From Halostagnicola kamekurae (GTDB lineage Archaea; Halobacteriota; Halobacteria; Halobacteriales; Natrialbaceae): a stretch of 64,000 nt of DNA. The notes below the pieces were generated by a model. It saw only the letters and a list, made by a program, of their open reading frames with translations. It made no database searches and was not told the DNA's origin. Position numbers and translations under genes: made by a program. Below are positions 54,642-62,972 of this stretch, one piece after another. The stretch is from the NCBI RefSeq assembly GCF_900116205.1, contig NZ_FOZS01000002.1, positions 372,001 to 436,000 of the forward strand, read 5' to 3'. Each line of letters begins with the position of its first letter. The stretch's first letter is position 1.

Positions 54642-55562
54642 TCAGTCGCTCTGATCCGGCGTCCCGTCGCCGTCGGTGGTCTCGGACCGGGCGTCACCGC
54701 TGGTGGAGTTTTGCTCTTCACTGTTTGCGGTCTGTTTGCTCATCGTCTCTTTGACTTCCGAGGTCTGTTTCTTGACGCTCTCTTTGACGTCTGTGGTCTG
54801 CTCGCTCACCGTCTCTTTGACCTCCGAGGTCTGTTCGCTCATCGATCGCTTCACCTCGGCGGTCTGCTCGTTGACCGACTCTTTCACCTCGGAGACGCGC
54901 TCGTCGACGACGTCGATTGGGACGCCCGCGTCTATCCGACGATCGTTCTCCGCGTCGCCGAAGCCGGCGCTCAGAACCCGCGTCAGTGCGTCCTCGACGT
55001 CCTCGTCGAGTTCGTCGACCCGCTCTGGTTCGACCTCGACGACGAATCCCGTCGTGATGTTCGGGGAGGTCGGCAAAAAGAGTACGACGCGTCCGTCATC
55101 GGTCTCCTTTCCCGTCTTGAACGCCGTCATTCGAAGCCCGTCCCACGTCTCGAGTTTGACCGGTTTCTGCAGCGACTCCTGTTCACCGAACGCCGTTTCG
55201 GCGGCCATCTTCGAGGCGTTGTAGACGACCCGCAACACCGGGACGCGGTTCGCGATGTCGTCGACGAGTCGCTCGAAGAGTCCTCCGACGGTGGTCCGCA
55301 TCAGATAACCGATGGAGAACGTGAGAATCGTAAAGACGGTGAGCACGACCAGGACGCGAAGCAGTTGTGCGAGCTGCGCGCGGGTCTCTTGGGCCTCGGC
55401 ACTGGTGCCACCGATCAGCCACTCGAGCGCCTCCGGCTCGAGGATCACACCGGGAACGAAGCCGGCGATAAGTCCGTAGACCCAGTAGATCGCATAGAGT
55501 GTAACGAGGATCGGCCCGAGAACGATCAGGCCGCTCGCAAAGTCCCGTTTCCACGAAGCCAT
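54642..55562 (-). CDS. DUF502 membrane protein with 11-residue repeat tail
   Basis: 306 residues. Two membrane helices (about 10-40 and 67-90) flank a short loop, and a soluble DUF502 domain (about 100-205) contains PVLRVVYNASKMAAE, GLRMTAFKT and VVLFLPTSPNITTGFVVEV, matching the family; DUF502 function is unknown. Residues 224-278 are five exact-length 11-residue units of the type SEVKESVNEQT, likely a long alpha-helix or coiled coil of hendecad period. The gene ends convergently with ilvE; its promoter lies in the 130 nt shared with carS. Confidence 0.9.
   Translation of the reverse strand: MASWKRDFASGLIVLGPILVTLYAIYWVYGLIAGFVPGVILEPEALEWLIGGTSAEAQETRAQLAQLLRVLVVLTVFTILTFSIGYLMRTTVGGLFERLVDDIANRVPVLRVVYNASKMAAETAFGEQESLQKPVKLETWDGLRMTAFKTGKETDDGRVVLFLPTSPNITTGFVVEVEPERVDELDEDVEDALTRVLSAGFGDAENDRRIDAGVPIDVVDERVSEVKESVNEQTAEVKRSMSEQTSEVKETVSEQTTDVKESVKKQTSEVKETMSKQTANSEEQNSTSGDARSETTDGDGTPDQSD
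54729..54893 (-). repeat. five 33-bp tandem units in the DUF502 gene
   Basis: The 11-residue units of the DUF502 tail correspond to 33-bp tandem repeats in the DNA, reading on the minus strand. Differences are mainly at residues 1, 2 and 6-9 of each unit, while VK and QT are invariant. Unit number could vary between strains by slippage. Confidence 0.75.
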
Positions 55563-55695
55563 GTAGTGATTCTCACACTAGGGGATTAAGAGCCCTTCCC
55601 TTTAGTGACCCGCCGGGTTCCGACCGACCGAGTTCGAATCGCGCACTCGAGAGAAATCACAACCGGTTAAGACACGCCGGTCCCTTCCGGTGGAT

Positions 55696-56241
55696 ATGAC
55701 ACTACTCGAGACGGTCGCGGTCGCGTTCTGGGTGATGTTGCCGGCGTACGTTCCCAACAACGCGGCCGTGTTGGCGGGCGGCGGACGGCCCATCGACGGC
55801 GGTCGGATGTGGGGCGACAAACGCGTTCTCGGGGACGGAAAATCCTGGCGCGGGACCGCTGTTGGCGTTCTCGCGGGGCTCGTACTCGCGGGGATTCTCA
55901 CTGTCGCCGAACCGTCGGTCAGCGACGCGGTCGGATTCGACCTCCCGGAGTTCACTCCACTGGCCGCGCTCGGACTCGCCGGCGGCGCGATGCTCGGTGA
56001 CATCCTCGCGTCGTTCGCGAAACGGCGGACGGGTCGCCAGCGCGGGGCCATGTTCCCCGGCGTCGACCAGCTCGATTTCGTCGTCGTGTCGCTGCCGCTG
56101 ACGGCGTTGCTGGCGATGGAGTGGTTCTTCGAGTGGTTCACGTGGGACGTCGTCCTCGTTATCGTCGTCCTCACGCCGCTTTTGCACGTGGCGACCAACA
56201 TGATCGCGTACAAACTCGGATTGAAGAACGAGCCTTGGTGA
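55696..56241 (+). CDS. carS: CDP-archaeol synthase CarS
   Basis: 181 residues with about five membrane helices. PAYVPNNAAVLAGGG (about 15-29), GKSWRGTAVG (about 50-59) and the C-terminal FPGVDQLDFVVVSLP (about 114-128) are the conserved cytoplasmic loops of CarS (DUF46). The enzyme joins CTP and unsaturated archaetidic acid (digeranylgeranylglyceryl phosphate) to make CDP-archaeol, the branch point of archaeal phospholipids. ATG 55696 is preferred to the GTG two codons earlier; a TATA-like GGTTAAG about 28 nt upstream agrees. Confidence 0.94.
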   Translation: MTLLETVAVAFWVMLPAYVPNNAAVLAGGGRPIDGGRMWGDKRVLGDGKSWRGTAVGVLAGLVLAGILTVAEPSVSDAVGFDLPEFTPLAALGLAGGAMLGDILASFAKRRTGRQRGAMFPGVDQLDFVVVSLPLTALLAMEWFFEWFTWDVVLVIVVLTPLLHVATNMIAYKLGLKNEPW

Positions 56242-56298
56242 TTTCGGCCGGCTCCCGTCTTATTTTCGCAGGCGAGTATCTTCGCCGCGGTATCGGTG

Positions 56299-56928
56299 CT
56301 ACTCGAGCGTCGCGGGAATCTCGCTCACCGCCTCGGGAAGGTCGTCGGGGTCGGACCAGCGTATAACGTGATCACCGGCGGCCTCCTCGAGTGCGGCCAA
56401 GTGGGAGGCGGCCATGCCGTTGTCGTACTTTTCGCGGCGTTCCGACTCCGAGTCGTAGACGCGTTTGAGCAGCCAGAGGACGTCCCTGACGTGAGATTGC
56501 TGCCGGTAGAGAAAGCCCAGTTCCCAGACGTGCCCGCCGTCGTAGTCCTCGAGTACCCCGACGACGTGGGTCGCCATCCCGGCGAGGATGTCGAAGGCGG
56601 GGGCCCACAGCTCCAGTTCCTCGCTGGTGAATCCGAAGTCCTCGAGCCGAAAGGCGGTCGCCGACCGGCGCTCCTCGAGTACGTCACAGACTCGCTGTCG
56701 CCGCGCACCCGGCCCCTCGTCGCCGCCGCGGCCGATCACCAGATATCGCCCGTCGGCGCGTCTGAGGGAGTCGAACTGCTCCCCGTGGAGGCGGTTTTTC
56801 AGCCGTTCGTGCTGAGTCGGCGTGAGCGAAAGCGACGTTCCGTCGGCCTCGCGGACCGCGTCGGGATCGACGCCCTCGAGATAGCCGTCGTCGGGCGCAC
56901 TCGAGATGGACTCGTCGGGATTCGACAT
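56299..56928 (-). CDS. hypothetical protein with TIR/deoxyribosyltransferase-like motif
   Basis: 209 residues, not assigned to a named family by me. After an acidic tail, RYLVIGRGG (61-69) looks like a first beta strand with a glycine loop; AFDILAGMATHVVGVLEDYDGG (split over 111-132) and HVWELGFL (133-140, Glu136) resemble the strand-Glu segment of nucleoside deoxyribosyltransferase and TIR folds, where ELG holds the catalytic Glu. The spacing fits, but no search was run. No defence genes lie next to it; it is convergent with carS. It could equally be a housekeeping nucleotide-binding protein. Confidence 0.6.
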   Translation of the reverse strand: MSNPDESISSAPDDGYLEGVDPDAVREADGTSLSLTPTQHERLKNRLHGEQFDSLRRADGRYLVIGRGGDEGPGARRQRVCDVLEERRSATAFRLEDFGFTSEELELWAPAFDILAGMATHVVGVLEDYDGGHVWELGFLYRQQSHVRDVLWLLKRVYDSESERREKYDNGMAASHLAALEEAAGDHVIRWSDPDDLPEAVSEIPATLE

Positions 56929-57036
56929 ACGCCGACAACGAACGACGAACTAATCAACGTTCCCATCAGTTGCGGTATTAAATTAGCGGTGCTCGAGAAC
57001 CGCTCGAATGCTACTTGAACGCTGTTCTTAGGATAC

Positions 57037-57091
57037 TTGAGGAACACTCGAGAATTGCTTGAGAAACAGTTGAGAAACACTCAAGCAAACA
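57037..57091 (+). promoter_or_regulatory. five 11-bp direct repeats upstream of the winged-helix gene
   Basis: Five head-to-tail units of exactly 11 bp: TTGAGGAACAC, TCGAGAATTGC, TTGAGAAACAG, TTGAGAAACAC and TCAAGCAAACA. Eleven bp is close to one DNA turn, so bound proteins would line up on one face. The last unit ends about 18 nt before a TATA-like GTTTATG (57109-57115), and the gene starts at 57143. GCTTGAG (57057-57063) and CTCAAGC (57080-57086) also form an inverted pair. A regulatory array is the most likely role. Confidence 0.6.
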
Positions 57092-57142
57092 GTTGCATTC
57101 AGCAACCAAGTGTTTATGTCGCGCGGGGCTGTAGTGGCCACT

Positions 57143-57586
57143 ATGTACCCGCAAACGTCCCAGCCAAACGGCGGCGGTGGCGGCGAGAACGTGGGACCTG
57201 CGATGGAGTTCAACGCGTGGCGGGCGCTCCAGAAAGCCACGGACAAGACTCGCGCGAATCTCATCGCCGACGTCATCGGCCACCCGAAGGGCGCGCCCAG
57301 CGTCGACGAACTCGATTACATGAATCCGAGCCTCGAGAAAGACGCCATCCGAAACCACCTCAAGACCCTCCGGAGCGTCGGCGTGCTCGAGGAACTCGAG
57401 ATCCCGCCGGGCGAACGAACGCGCGGGTTCCCCTACAAGTTCTATCGGCTGACCGACGACGCGCGCGCGCTGTTCGATCGAAACGACCTGTTCCCGCGCG
57501 AGCCGTGGCGACGGCAGTACGAACGCGTCGAAAAGACCGGCGAAATCGAGGAACTCGAGGCGATGCCGCGGCCGAACTCGGAGTGA
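57143..57586 (+). CDS. winged-helix transcription regulator
   Basis: 147 residues. A glycine-rich N terminus is followed by helices NAWRALQKATDKTRANLIADVIG, then a helix-turn-helix around PSVDELDYMNPSLEKDAIRNHLKTLRSVGVL and a wing with RGFPYKFYRLTDDAR; the layout is that of ArsR/PadR-like winged helices found in haloarchaea. The ATG at 57143 is preferred because TATA-like GTTTATG lies 30 nt upstream. The preceding 11-bp repeat array may be its own binding site (autoregulation), which is inference. A second unrelated reading from 57110 would add 11 residues. Confidence 0.8.
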   Translation: MYPQTSQPNGGGGGENVGPAMEFNAWRALQKATDKTRANLIADVIGHPKGAPSVDELDYMNPSLEKDAIRNHLKTLRSVGVLEELEIPPGERTRGFPYKFYRLTDDARALFDRNDLFPREPWRRQYERVEKTGEIEELEAMPRPNSE

Positions 57587-57792
57587 GTGGAGACGAATAG
57601 GCGGTTCGCTCGAGGGCAGGCTACAATCGGATTCCGCGAGGACTCAAACGCTGCAACCGACTCGAGAGTATAGAGGGCGTCATAGAACGGTTTGTACACC
57701 TTCTCTGCGACTCTCCGACGAACGATAAGAACAGAAACGTTCCACAGCAATCTCTGCGCTGTGGAAACCTGTATCCGACCCTAATCGGCTTG

Positions 57793-58449
57793 TTAGTACC
57801 CCAACTGGTCGCGAACAAGCACGACGGTCGTGCGGCCCTCTTCGAGTTCTTGGCGGTAGATGAGCTGCTTTGCGATGGCTGACTCGACGCCGTAGGCCTC
57901 TTTCGCTCGTTCGTTCTCGAGGGGATAGGCCACGGACTCGAGGCGATCGAGTGCGTCCTCGAGCGTCGGAACGATCTTGTTCACGCCGCTGACGATGACG
58001 ACATTGCTCGCGGCGAAGGGGTACGCGCCGATCCGGCTACCGGAACGGTCGGCCGCAACGAGTTCGCCGGTCTGGGAGACCGCGTTAATCCCGCCGAGGA
58101 AGTAATCCGCAGTCTGTGACTCACGACGAGCGGCTTGGCGCTTCGCGTCGTCGTTGATACTCCAGATTTCGTCCGGCAAACTCTCCCACTCGTGGTCACC
58201 CTCGGAGAGATACTCGTCGAAGCCGATCTCCTCGAGCGTCGTGGAGTGGCCGTTCATCACCGATGCGTCGGCGGGGATTCGCGATTGGAGCACTTCGAGA
58301 GCGTCCTCGGCCGATTCCGTGACGACGACGTCGAAGCCGTTACTCTCGAGGTTCTTGACGGTCTCCTCGATGGCCTCGTCGGTCGGTAGTTCGTCGAGTG
58401 TGGTGTCGATTTCGGTCTCAGCTACGAAATCTGATTTTTCCTGTGACAT
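57793..58449 (-). CDS. LUD-domain protein (LutC/YkgG-like)
   Basis: 218 residues. The fold reads as LUD: an opening helix pair, a strand pair GFDVVVTESAEDAL (about 38-51), the conserved GHSTTLEEIGF (about 72-82), GINAVSQTGELVAADRSG (about 118-135) and NVVIVSGVNKIVP (about 148-160). LutC works with LutAB, iron-sulfur proteins, in lactate oxidation; here no lutA or lutB lies near, and YkgG-like solitary copies are common in haloarchaea. Substrate therefore unclear. Expressed leftward from a promoter in the repeat-bearing spacer. Confidence 0.85.
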   Translation of the reverse strand: MSQEKSDFVAETEIDTTLDELPTDEAIEETVKNLESNGFDVVVTESAEDALEVLQSRIPADASVMNGHSTTLEEIGFDEYLSEGDHEWESLPDEIWSINDDAKRQAARRESQTADYFLGGINAVSQTGELVAADRSGSRIGAYPFAASNVVIVSGVNKIVPTLEDALDRLESVAYPLENERAKEAYGVESAIAKQLIYRQELEEGRTTVVLVRDQLGY

Positions 58450-58700
58450 ATTGAGCGATCCGTATCCTTGTATGGGGCTGTTGGCATCTTAAGCGCTCGC
58501 GGATACCGGTGTTAGGTGGTTACTCCAATGTAACTTCGAACGATATGGGAGTCTGCGATCAATAAGCACGTGTAGCGAACGGATAGTTCAGTGCGAATGG
58601 GGGGAAATAAACGCTAGAAGGATCGTTCTATGACATCTCAGTATATATGACACCGCAGTATATTCAACAGCCCTGAAAGCCCCCTTTCGATCCCACCCGC
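58450..58700. other. gene-free promoter-side spacer
   Basis: About 250 nt between the LUD gene start and the intergenic repeat. No coding frame is credible. TATA-like stretches near 58640-58665 (AGTATATATGAC, AGTATATTC) form a short direct repeat, CAGTATAT twice within 25 nt, which could serve an unknown transcript. Confidence 0.35.
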
Positions 58701-58858
58701 CGCAGCCTCATCCTCCCCAACCGCGGCGGTTCACTCCGTTCGCGGATCGCTCCGCTCGCCGCTCACTGGTCGAGGGCTTCACTTCGTTCAGCCCTCACCG
58801 TTCACCGCCGCCCTCGCACGGCTTCGGCGGGCCGCGAGCGGCTCGCCAGCGCGCACCA
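58701..58858 (-). repeat. haloarchaeal intergenic repeat, copy 2
   Basis: A GC-rich stretch that, read on the minus strand, shares blocks with 48781-48890: GGTGCGCGCTGG at the start, GTGCGAGGG in the middle and GGTTGGGGAGGATGAGG at the end. Inside are several perfect stems, for instance GAGGGCT and AGCCCTC (58773-58797 on the plus strand) around TCACTTCGTTC. The likeness between the two copies is patchy, but block order and orientation are kept. No function known to me. Confidence 0.45.
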
Positions 58859-58896
58859 TTACATTATGAGGTGGTACTCGAGACGCGGTTCGGCTG

Positions 58897-59913
58897 TCAC
58901 TCGAGTCGCGCCCGCAGATCCGCGATCGCGTCGCTGTAGGCCTCGTGGGCTCGCTCGAAGTTCGCCGGCTCTTGGACCATGCCGAAGAAGCCGTGGATCA
59001 TGTCGTCGTAGTTGTGGTAGGTGACGGGAACGCCCGCGGCCTCGAGCCGGTCGGCGTAGGCCGCCCCGTCGTCCCGGAGCGGGTCGAAGCCGGCGGTGAG
59101 GATCGTCGCGGGCGGGAGCCCGGAGAGGTCGGCCGCGCGTCGGGGTGTTGCGTAGACGTTCCCCCGCTGAACGTCGTCCGCGAGGTAGTGGTCCTCGAAC
59201 CAGGCCATCTCCTCGGCGGTCAGGAAGTAGCCCTCGCCGTTTTCCTCGTAGGACTCGGTTTCGGTTGCGTCGCCCGTCACGGGGTAGATCAGCAGCTGTG
59301 CCGCGATATCGGGACCGTCTCTGTCTCGAGCGAGCAGCGCGGTCGCCGCGGCGAGATTACCCCCGGCGCTGTCGCCCGCGAGGGCGATCCGGTCGCTGTC
59401 GGCCGCGATGCCGCCTCCCGCCTCGGCGGTGTCGCGGTCGCAGGTGGCGGCTTCGGCCCACTCGAGGGCGGCGTAACAGTCTCGCAGCCCGGCGGGGAAC
59501 GGGTGTTCCGGCGCGAGCCGATAGTCGACGCTGGCGACCGGATAGCCCGACTCGTCGGCGAGCTTTCGACAGCTTCCGTCGTGGGTGTCGACGCTGCCGA
59601 TGACCCAACCGCCGCCGTGGAAGTACAGAATCAGCGGTCGATCGGGATCGGGATCTTGGCTCGGCTCGTAGAGCCGGATCGGGACCTCGCCGTCCGGGGC
59701 GTCGATACTGCGGTCCTCGACCGCGGGAAGCTCGACGGCCGGGTCGCCGCCCCCGAGCATCGTCGTGAATTGCTCTCGAGCCATTTCGGGTGTGATCTCG
59801 CTGAAATCCGGTGTGTCGAGCGATTCGTAGACCTCGAGAAACGCCCGCACGTCGGGGTGTGGTTCCTCGGCTCGAGACGCTGCGCGTGAGTCGCCGTCGC
59901 GAGAAGGTGTCAT
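58897..59913 (-). CDS. alpha/beta-hydrolase (HSL-family esterase)
   Basis: 338 residues. The oxyanion-hole motif YFHGGGWVIG (about 100-109), the nucleophile elbow GDSAGGN (about 185), the acid in FDPLRDDG (about 280) and the base His in DDMIHGF (about 310) are the catalytic set of the hormone-sensitive-lipase (family IV) esterases. No signal peptide, so cytoplasmic. The Met at 59913 (MTPSRDGDS) is preferred to a longer reading from 59940, because the nine extra residues are not typical. Natural substrate unknown; short-chain esters are usual. Confidence 0.9.
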   Translation of the reverse strand: MTPSRDGDSRAASRAEEPHPDVRAFLEVYESLDTPDFSEITPEMAREQFTTMLGGGDPAVELPAVEDRSIDAPDGEVPIRLYEPSQDPDPDRPLILYFHGGGWVIGSVDTHDGSCRKLADESGYPVASVDYRLAPEHPFPAGLRDCYAALEWAEAATCDRDTAEAGGGIAADSDRIALAGDSAGGNLAAATALLARDRDGPDIAAQLLIYPVTGDATETESYEENGEGYFLTAEEMAWFEDHYLADDVQRGNVYATPRRAADLSGLPPATILTAGFDPLRDDGAAYADRLEAAGVPVTYHNYDDMIHGFFGMVQEPANFERAHEAYSDAIADLRARLE

Positions 59914-60053
59914 GAGACTGTATACTTCGAACCGGGCCAAAAAGCTACGGTCGACGGAAATCCGGTCGACGAGTCAAATCGCACCGCCGTCGTCGCCACC
60001 GCGGTCGGTCGCGTTTCACACCGCTTATTTCGCCTCGGGTCACTGCTACGAGC

Positions 60054-60584
60054 ATGACCAACCAGGACCTCATCGAGGCGCTACGGGCGGCCGATGCAGT
60101 TCGGTTCGGCGAGTTCGAACTCTCCCACGGCGGGACCAGCGAGTACTACGTCGACAAGTACCTCTTCGAGACCGATCCCGACTGTCTCGAGGCCATCTCC
60201 GAGGCATTCGCCGACCGACTCGGGGCCGACGACAAACTCGGCGGCGTCGCGCTCGGCGGCGTTCCGCTGGCCGCCGCGACGAGCGTCGCCGCGGGCGTTC
60301 CATACGTCATCGCGCGAAAGCAGCGCAAGGACTACGGCACCGCGAACCTCGTCGAGGGCCGACTCGATGACGGCGAGGAAGTCGTCGTCGTCGAGGACAT
60401 CGTCACGACGGGAACGAGCCTCGTCGACGCCGTCGAGGCGCTCCGGGACGCGGGCGCGGCGGTCGAGCGGGCGCTCGTCGTCGTCGACCGGGAGGAAGGC
60501 GGCCGGGAGACCGTCGAGGACGCCGGCGTCGAGATGGAGTCGCTCGTGACCGCGAGCGAGTTGTTGGCCAATAAAAATCAGTAA
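60054..60584 (+). CDS. pyrE: orotate phosphoribosyltransferase
   Basis: 176 residues. [18 protein letters not shown] (about 17-34) and the PRPP-binding motif [18 protein letters not shown] (about 117-134) identify the type I phosphoribosyltransferase; the internal RKQRKDYGT (about 88-96) supplies Lys and Arg for PRPP. The enzyme makes orotidine 5'-phosphate in pyrimidine synthesis. In haloarchaea pyrE genes occur in two types, and this one has the length and start of PyrE2. TATA-like CTTATTTC about 28 nt upstream supports the ATG. It is monocistronic. Confidence 0.94.
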   Translation: MTNQDLIEALRAADAVRFGEFELSHGGTSEYYVDKYLFETDPDCLEAISEAFADRLGADDKLGGVALGGVPLAAATSVAAGVPYVIARKQRKDYGTANLVEGRLDDGEEVVVVEDIVTTGTSLVDAVEALRDAGAAVERALVVVDREEGGRETVEDAGVEMESLVTASELLANKNQ

Positions 60585-60641
60585 CAACCCTTCGACGACG
60601 CAGCCGTATCGTTTATTACAGGCGGTTTCCTGACACTACTC

Positions 60642-62783
60642 GTGAAATTCGTCGCCGCAGAGTACGATGAGACAGGACGTGGAGTGGAGGCGGAGCTAAC
60701 CGTGTGGGATCGTCTCAAGCGGTGTTTTACGGCCGACGATATCGGTGTCTGCTATTATCGATTTCCAATTGTCGACCAGCAGAACAATGATCTCGATCGG
60801 GAGGCTGATTTCGTCGTTCTTCATCGTAAGTATGGCCTCGTTGTGATCGAGTGTAAGGGATACAAGATCGATCACATCCGCTCAATCGAGGGCGCAAAAT
60901 GGACACTTTCTGGAATCAGTCAGGATACAGCTGCTCCGTACTCACAGGCACGAGATCACGGGTTCCGACTACGTTCTCCGATGATGCGAGAACGATCACT
61001 GGTCGACGAGCGGGGAAACTGTGACATCGTAATGACACCGATAGTCGCACTTCCAAACGTGACTCGAGCGGAGTGGAAGCGACGCGGGTTTGACACTCTT
61101 CCATCAACGCCCCGTGTGATCTTGCAGGACGATCTCTCGAAGGTCGCACTTCGAGATGTGTTCGAATCACTTCCGGGCGACGATGTTCTTACTCGATCAC
61201 AGTACGAAGACGCACGGGCTGTTCTCGGCGGCGGCCAGGCAATCAGTGGCGAACGGGGTCCAGTGTTGGCAGACAGGGATACGAAGGCAGGACTCTACGA
61301 AACCGTCGAAAAGGGATTGAAACGATTCGACGACCGACAGGAAGAGATCGGAGTTCAGATCCCCGATGGTCCCCAGCAGATTCGCGGCATTGCGGGTTCG
61401 GGTAAAACTGCACTGCTAGCACGAAAGGCGGCCGCAATGCATGTGAAACACCCCAACTGGAAAATAGCGGTGACGTTCAATACCCGCAGTCTTTATCAGA
61501 CGATTCGGGATTCGATACGGAACTTCTACGCTGATTTTGGCGGTAAGGAACCCGACTGGGACCGTCTCGAAGTCCTTCATGGGTGGGGAGGGAAGCGTGA
61601 ACACGGCATGTACTACAAAATCGCGCAGGATGCCGGTGTTTCTCCGCATCATGTTGGTTCGGCTCAGGATGCATTTGGTGATGGAAGCCCCGGAGAATTA
61701 CTCGAATCCTGTTGTCAGCAACTCGTTGACGATGCGCCAATCCAGGAGCGTTATGATGCAATCCTTATCGATGAAGCACAGGATATGGAACCATCTTTTT
61801 ATAAAATGTGTTATGAAGCGTTAAAACCACCAAAACGGCTCATCTGGGCATATGACGAGGCACAGAACCTCACGAGCCTCTCTGCGCCAAGCCCAAAGCG
61901 GATCTTTGGAACGAACCATGCTGGTGAACCGGCAGTCGATCTGAGCGGCTCGTATACAGGCGGTATTCAAAAGAGCCAGATTATGCGAAAATCGTATCGA
62001 ACGCCACGGTCCGTGTTGTTGCTGGCCCATGGTTTCGGAATGGGACTAACGAGCGACCGCGGTGCCGTGCAGGCAATTACCACACAGGAGGGCTGGGAGG
62101 ACATCGGTTACGAAGTACTCGAGGGCGACTTCCGTCGAACGGGTGAACCAGTATCCATCCGTCGCCCACAGGTACACTCGCCACACCCACTCTCTGATGA
62201 CCCGGAGGCAAAACCGTTCGTCGGATTCGATACGTTCGAGCGGAAAGAAGACGAATTGAACGCCGTTGCTGATGCCATTGCGGTAGACGTAAAAGAGCAT
62301 GGACTCGAACCCGAACACGTCCTCGCGATCCCACTTGGCTCGATTACCGATATCCGATCGATCGGGCAGCGACTAACCGATCTGCTCGCAGAACGCTCTG
62401 TCGACGGCAATCTCGTTTGGGACGGCAACAAGAGCGTCTTCGCTGAACAGGGTGCAGTAACAATTTCCGGGATCAACCGTGCGAAAGGAAACGAAGCGGC
62501 GTCCGTCTACTTGCTAAATCTCGAGTACCTGGAGAACCCTTACTGGCACGATAACCGTGTTAGCCCGCGAAACGAGGCGTTCGTTGGTTTGACCCGAACT
62601 CGAGCGTGGTGCCAACTTACTGGAACTGGTAGCGGGAACGGAATATTCAGAGAACTCAACCAACTCATTACCGCTGTTACTGACGAAGACCCGGTGCTAA
62701 CATTCCCTGCACCAAATCCGACCAATCTCGAGAACGAAATCGGAAATGACGAGACGATAGCAACGTCGTTCGACCAGTTCTAA
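60642..62783 (+). CDS. NERD-domain superfamily I helicase
   Basis: 713 residues from a GTG. An N-terminal NERD nuclease-related domain (about 12-140) has READFVVLHRKYGLVVIECKGY (split at about 52-73), with Asp, Glu and Lys at the usual D-ExK positions. A UvrD-type helicase follows: Walker A GIAGSGKT (about 248-255), DEAQDMEPSF (about 375-384), a YDEAQNL segment (about 405) and a C-terminal 2B-like part with INRAKGNEAASVYLLNLEY (about 610). Codons are slightly less GC-rich than in pyrE. Related NERD-helicases occur in defence islands and as solitary genes; here no partner is evident. Confidence 0.88.
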   Translation: MKFVAAEYDETGRGVEAELTVWDRLKRCFTADDIGVCYYRFPIVDQQNNDLDREADFVVLHRKYGLVVIECKGYKIDHIRSIEGAKWTLSGISQDTAAPYSQARDHGFRLRSPMMRERSLVDERGNCDIVMTPIVALPNVTRAEWKRRGFDTLPSTPRVILQDDLSKVALRDVFESLPGDDVLTRSQYEDARAVLGGGQAISGERGPVLADRDTKAGLYETVEKGLKRFDDRQEEIGVQIPDGPQQIRGIAGSGKTALLARKAAAMHVKHPNWKIAVTFNTRSLYQTIRDSIRNFYADFGGKEPDWDRLEVLHGWGGKREHGMYYKIAQDAGVSPHHVGSAQDAFGDGSPGELLESCCQQLVDDAPIQERYDAILIDEAQDMEPSFYKMCYEALKPPKRLIWAYDEAQNLTSLSAPSPKRIFGTNHAGEPAVDLSGSYTGGIQKSQIMRKSYRTPRSVLLLAHGFGMGLTSDRGAVQAITTQEGWEDIGYEVLEGDFRRTGEPVSIRRPQVHSPHPLSDDPEAKPFVGFDTFERKEDELNAVADAIAVDVKEHGLEPEHVLAIPLGSITDIRSIGQRLTDLLAERSVDGNLVWDGNKSVFAEQGAVTISGINRAKGNEAASVYLLNLEYLENPYWHDNRVSPRNEAFVGLTRTRAWCQLTGTGSGNGIFRELNQLITAVTDEDPVLTFPAPNPTNLENEIGNDETIATSFDQF

Positions 62784-62805
62784 CGGACCAACACACCATC
62801 ACAAC

Positions 62806-62972
62806 GCTTTTATCCTGCTCGGGATAATCCGTATCTACGATGGTAGGTGTCCGCTTTACAGGGGCTTTCGCCCACTTCTAACCCTCACCTACCGCTCGCT
62901 GTGTCGGCCTCACCTCACAGCAGAGCGGCACACGCGGATGCCCGACCGAACTTCTCGCAGTTACGGAAGTTC
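62806..62972 (+). ncRNA. structured leader RNA of thrS with a 13-codon leader frame
   Basis: TATA-like CTTTTATCC (62807-62815) predicts a transcript starting near 62838, at the ATG of a 13-codon frame (62840-62881: MVGVRFTGAFAHF). Over it, GGTAGGTG (62842-62849) pairs with CACCTACC (62886-62893). A second stem pairs CCGCT-C-GCTGTG (62892-62903) with CACAGC-AG-AGCGG (62916-62928), overlapping the first by two bases. A third pairs GAACTTC (62948-62954) with GAAGTTC (62966-62972), 24 nt before the thrS start. Such a leader is unusual where most messages have none. Confidence 0.55.

Noticed and set aside
57442-57750. 102-codon minus-strand frame near the winged-helix gene
   Set aside because: It overlaps the 3' end of the regulator gene in antisense; the piece outside it has no confident match, though a decayed gene cannot be excluded.
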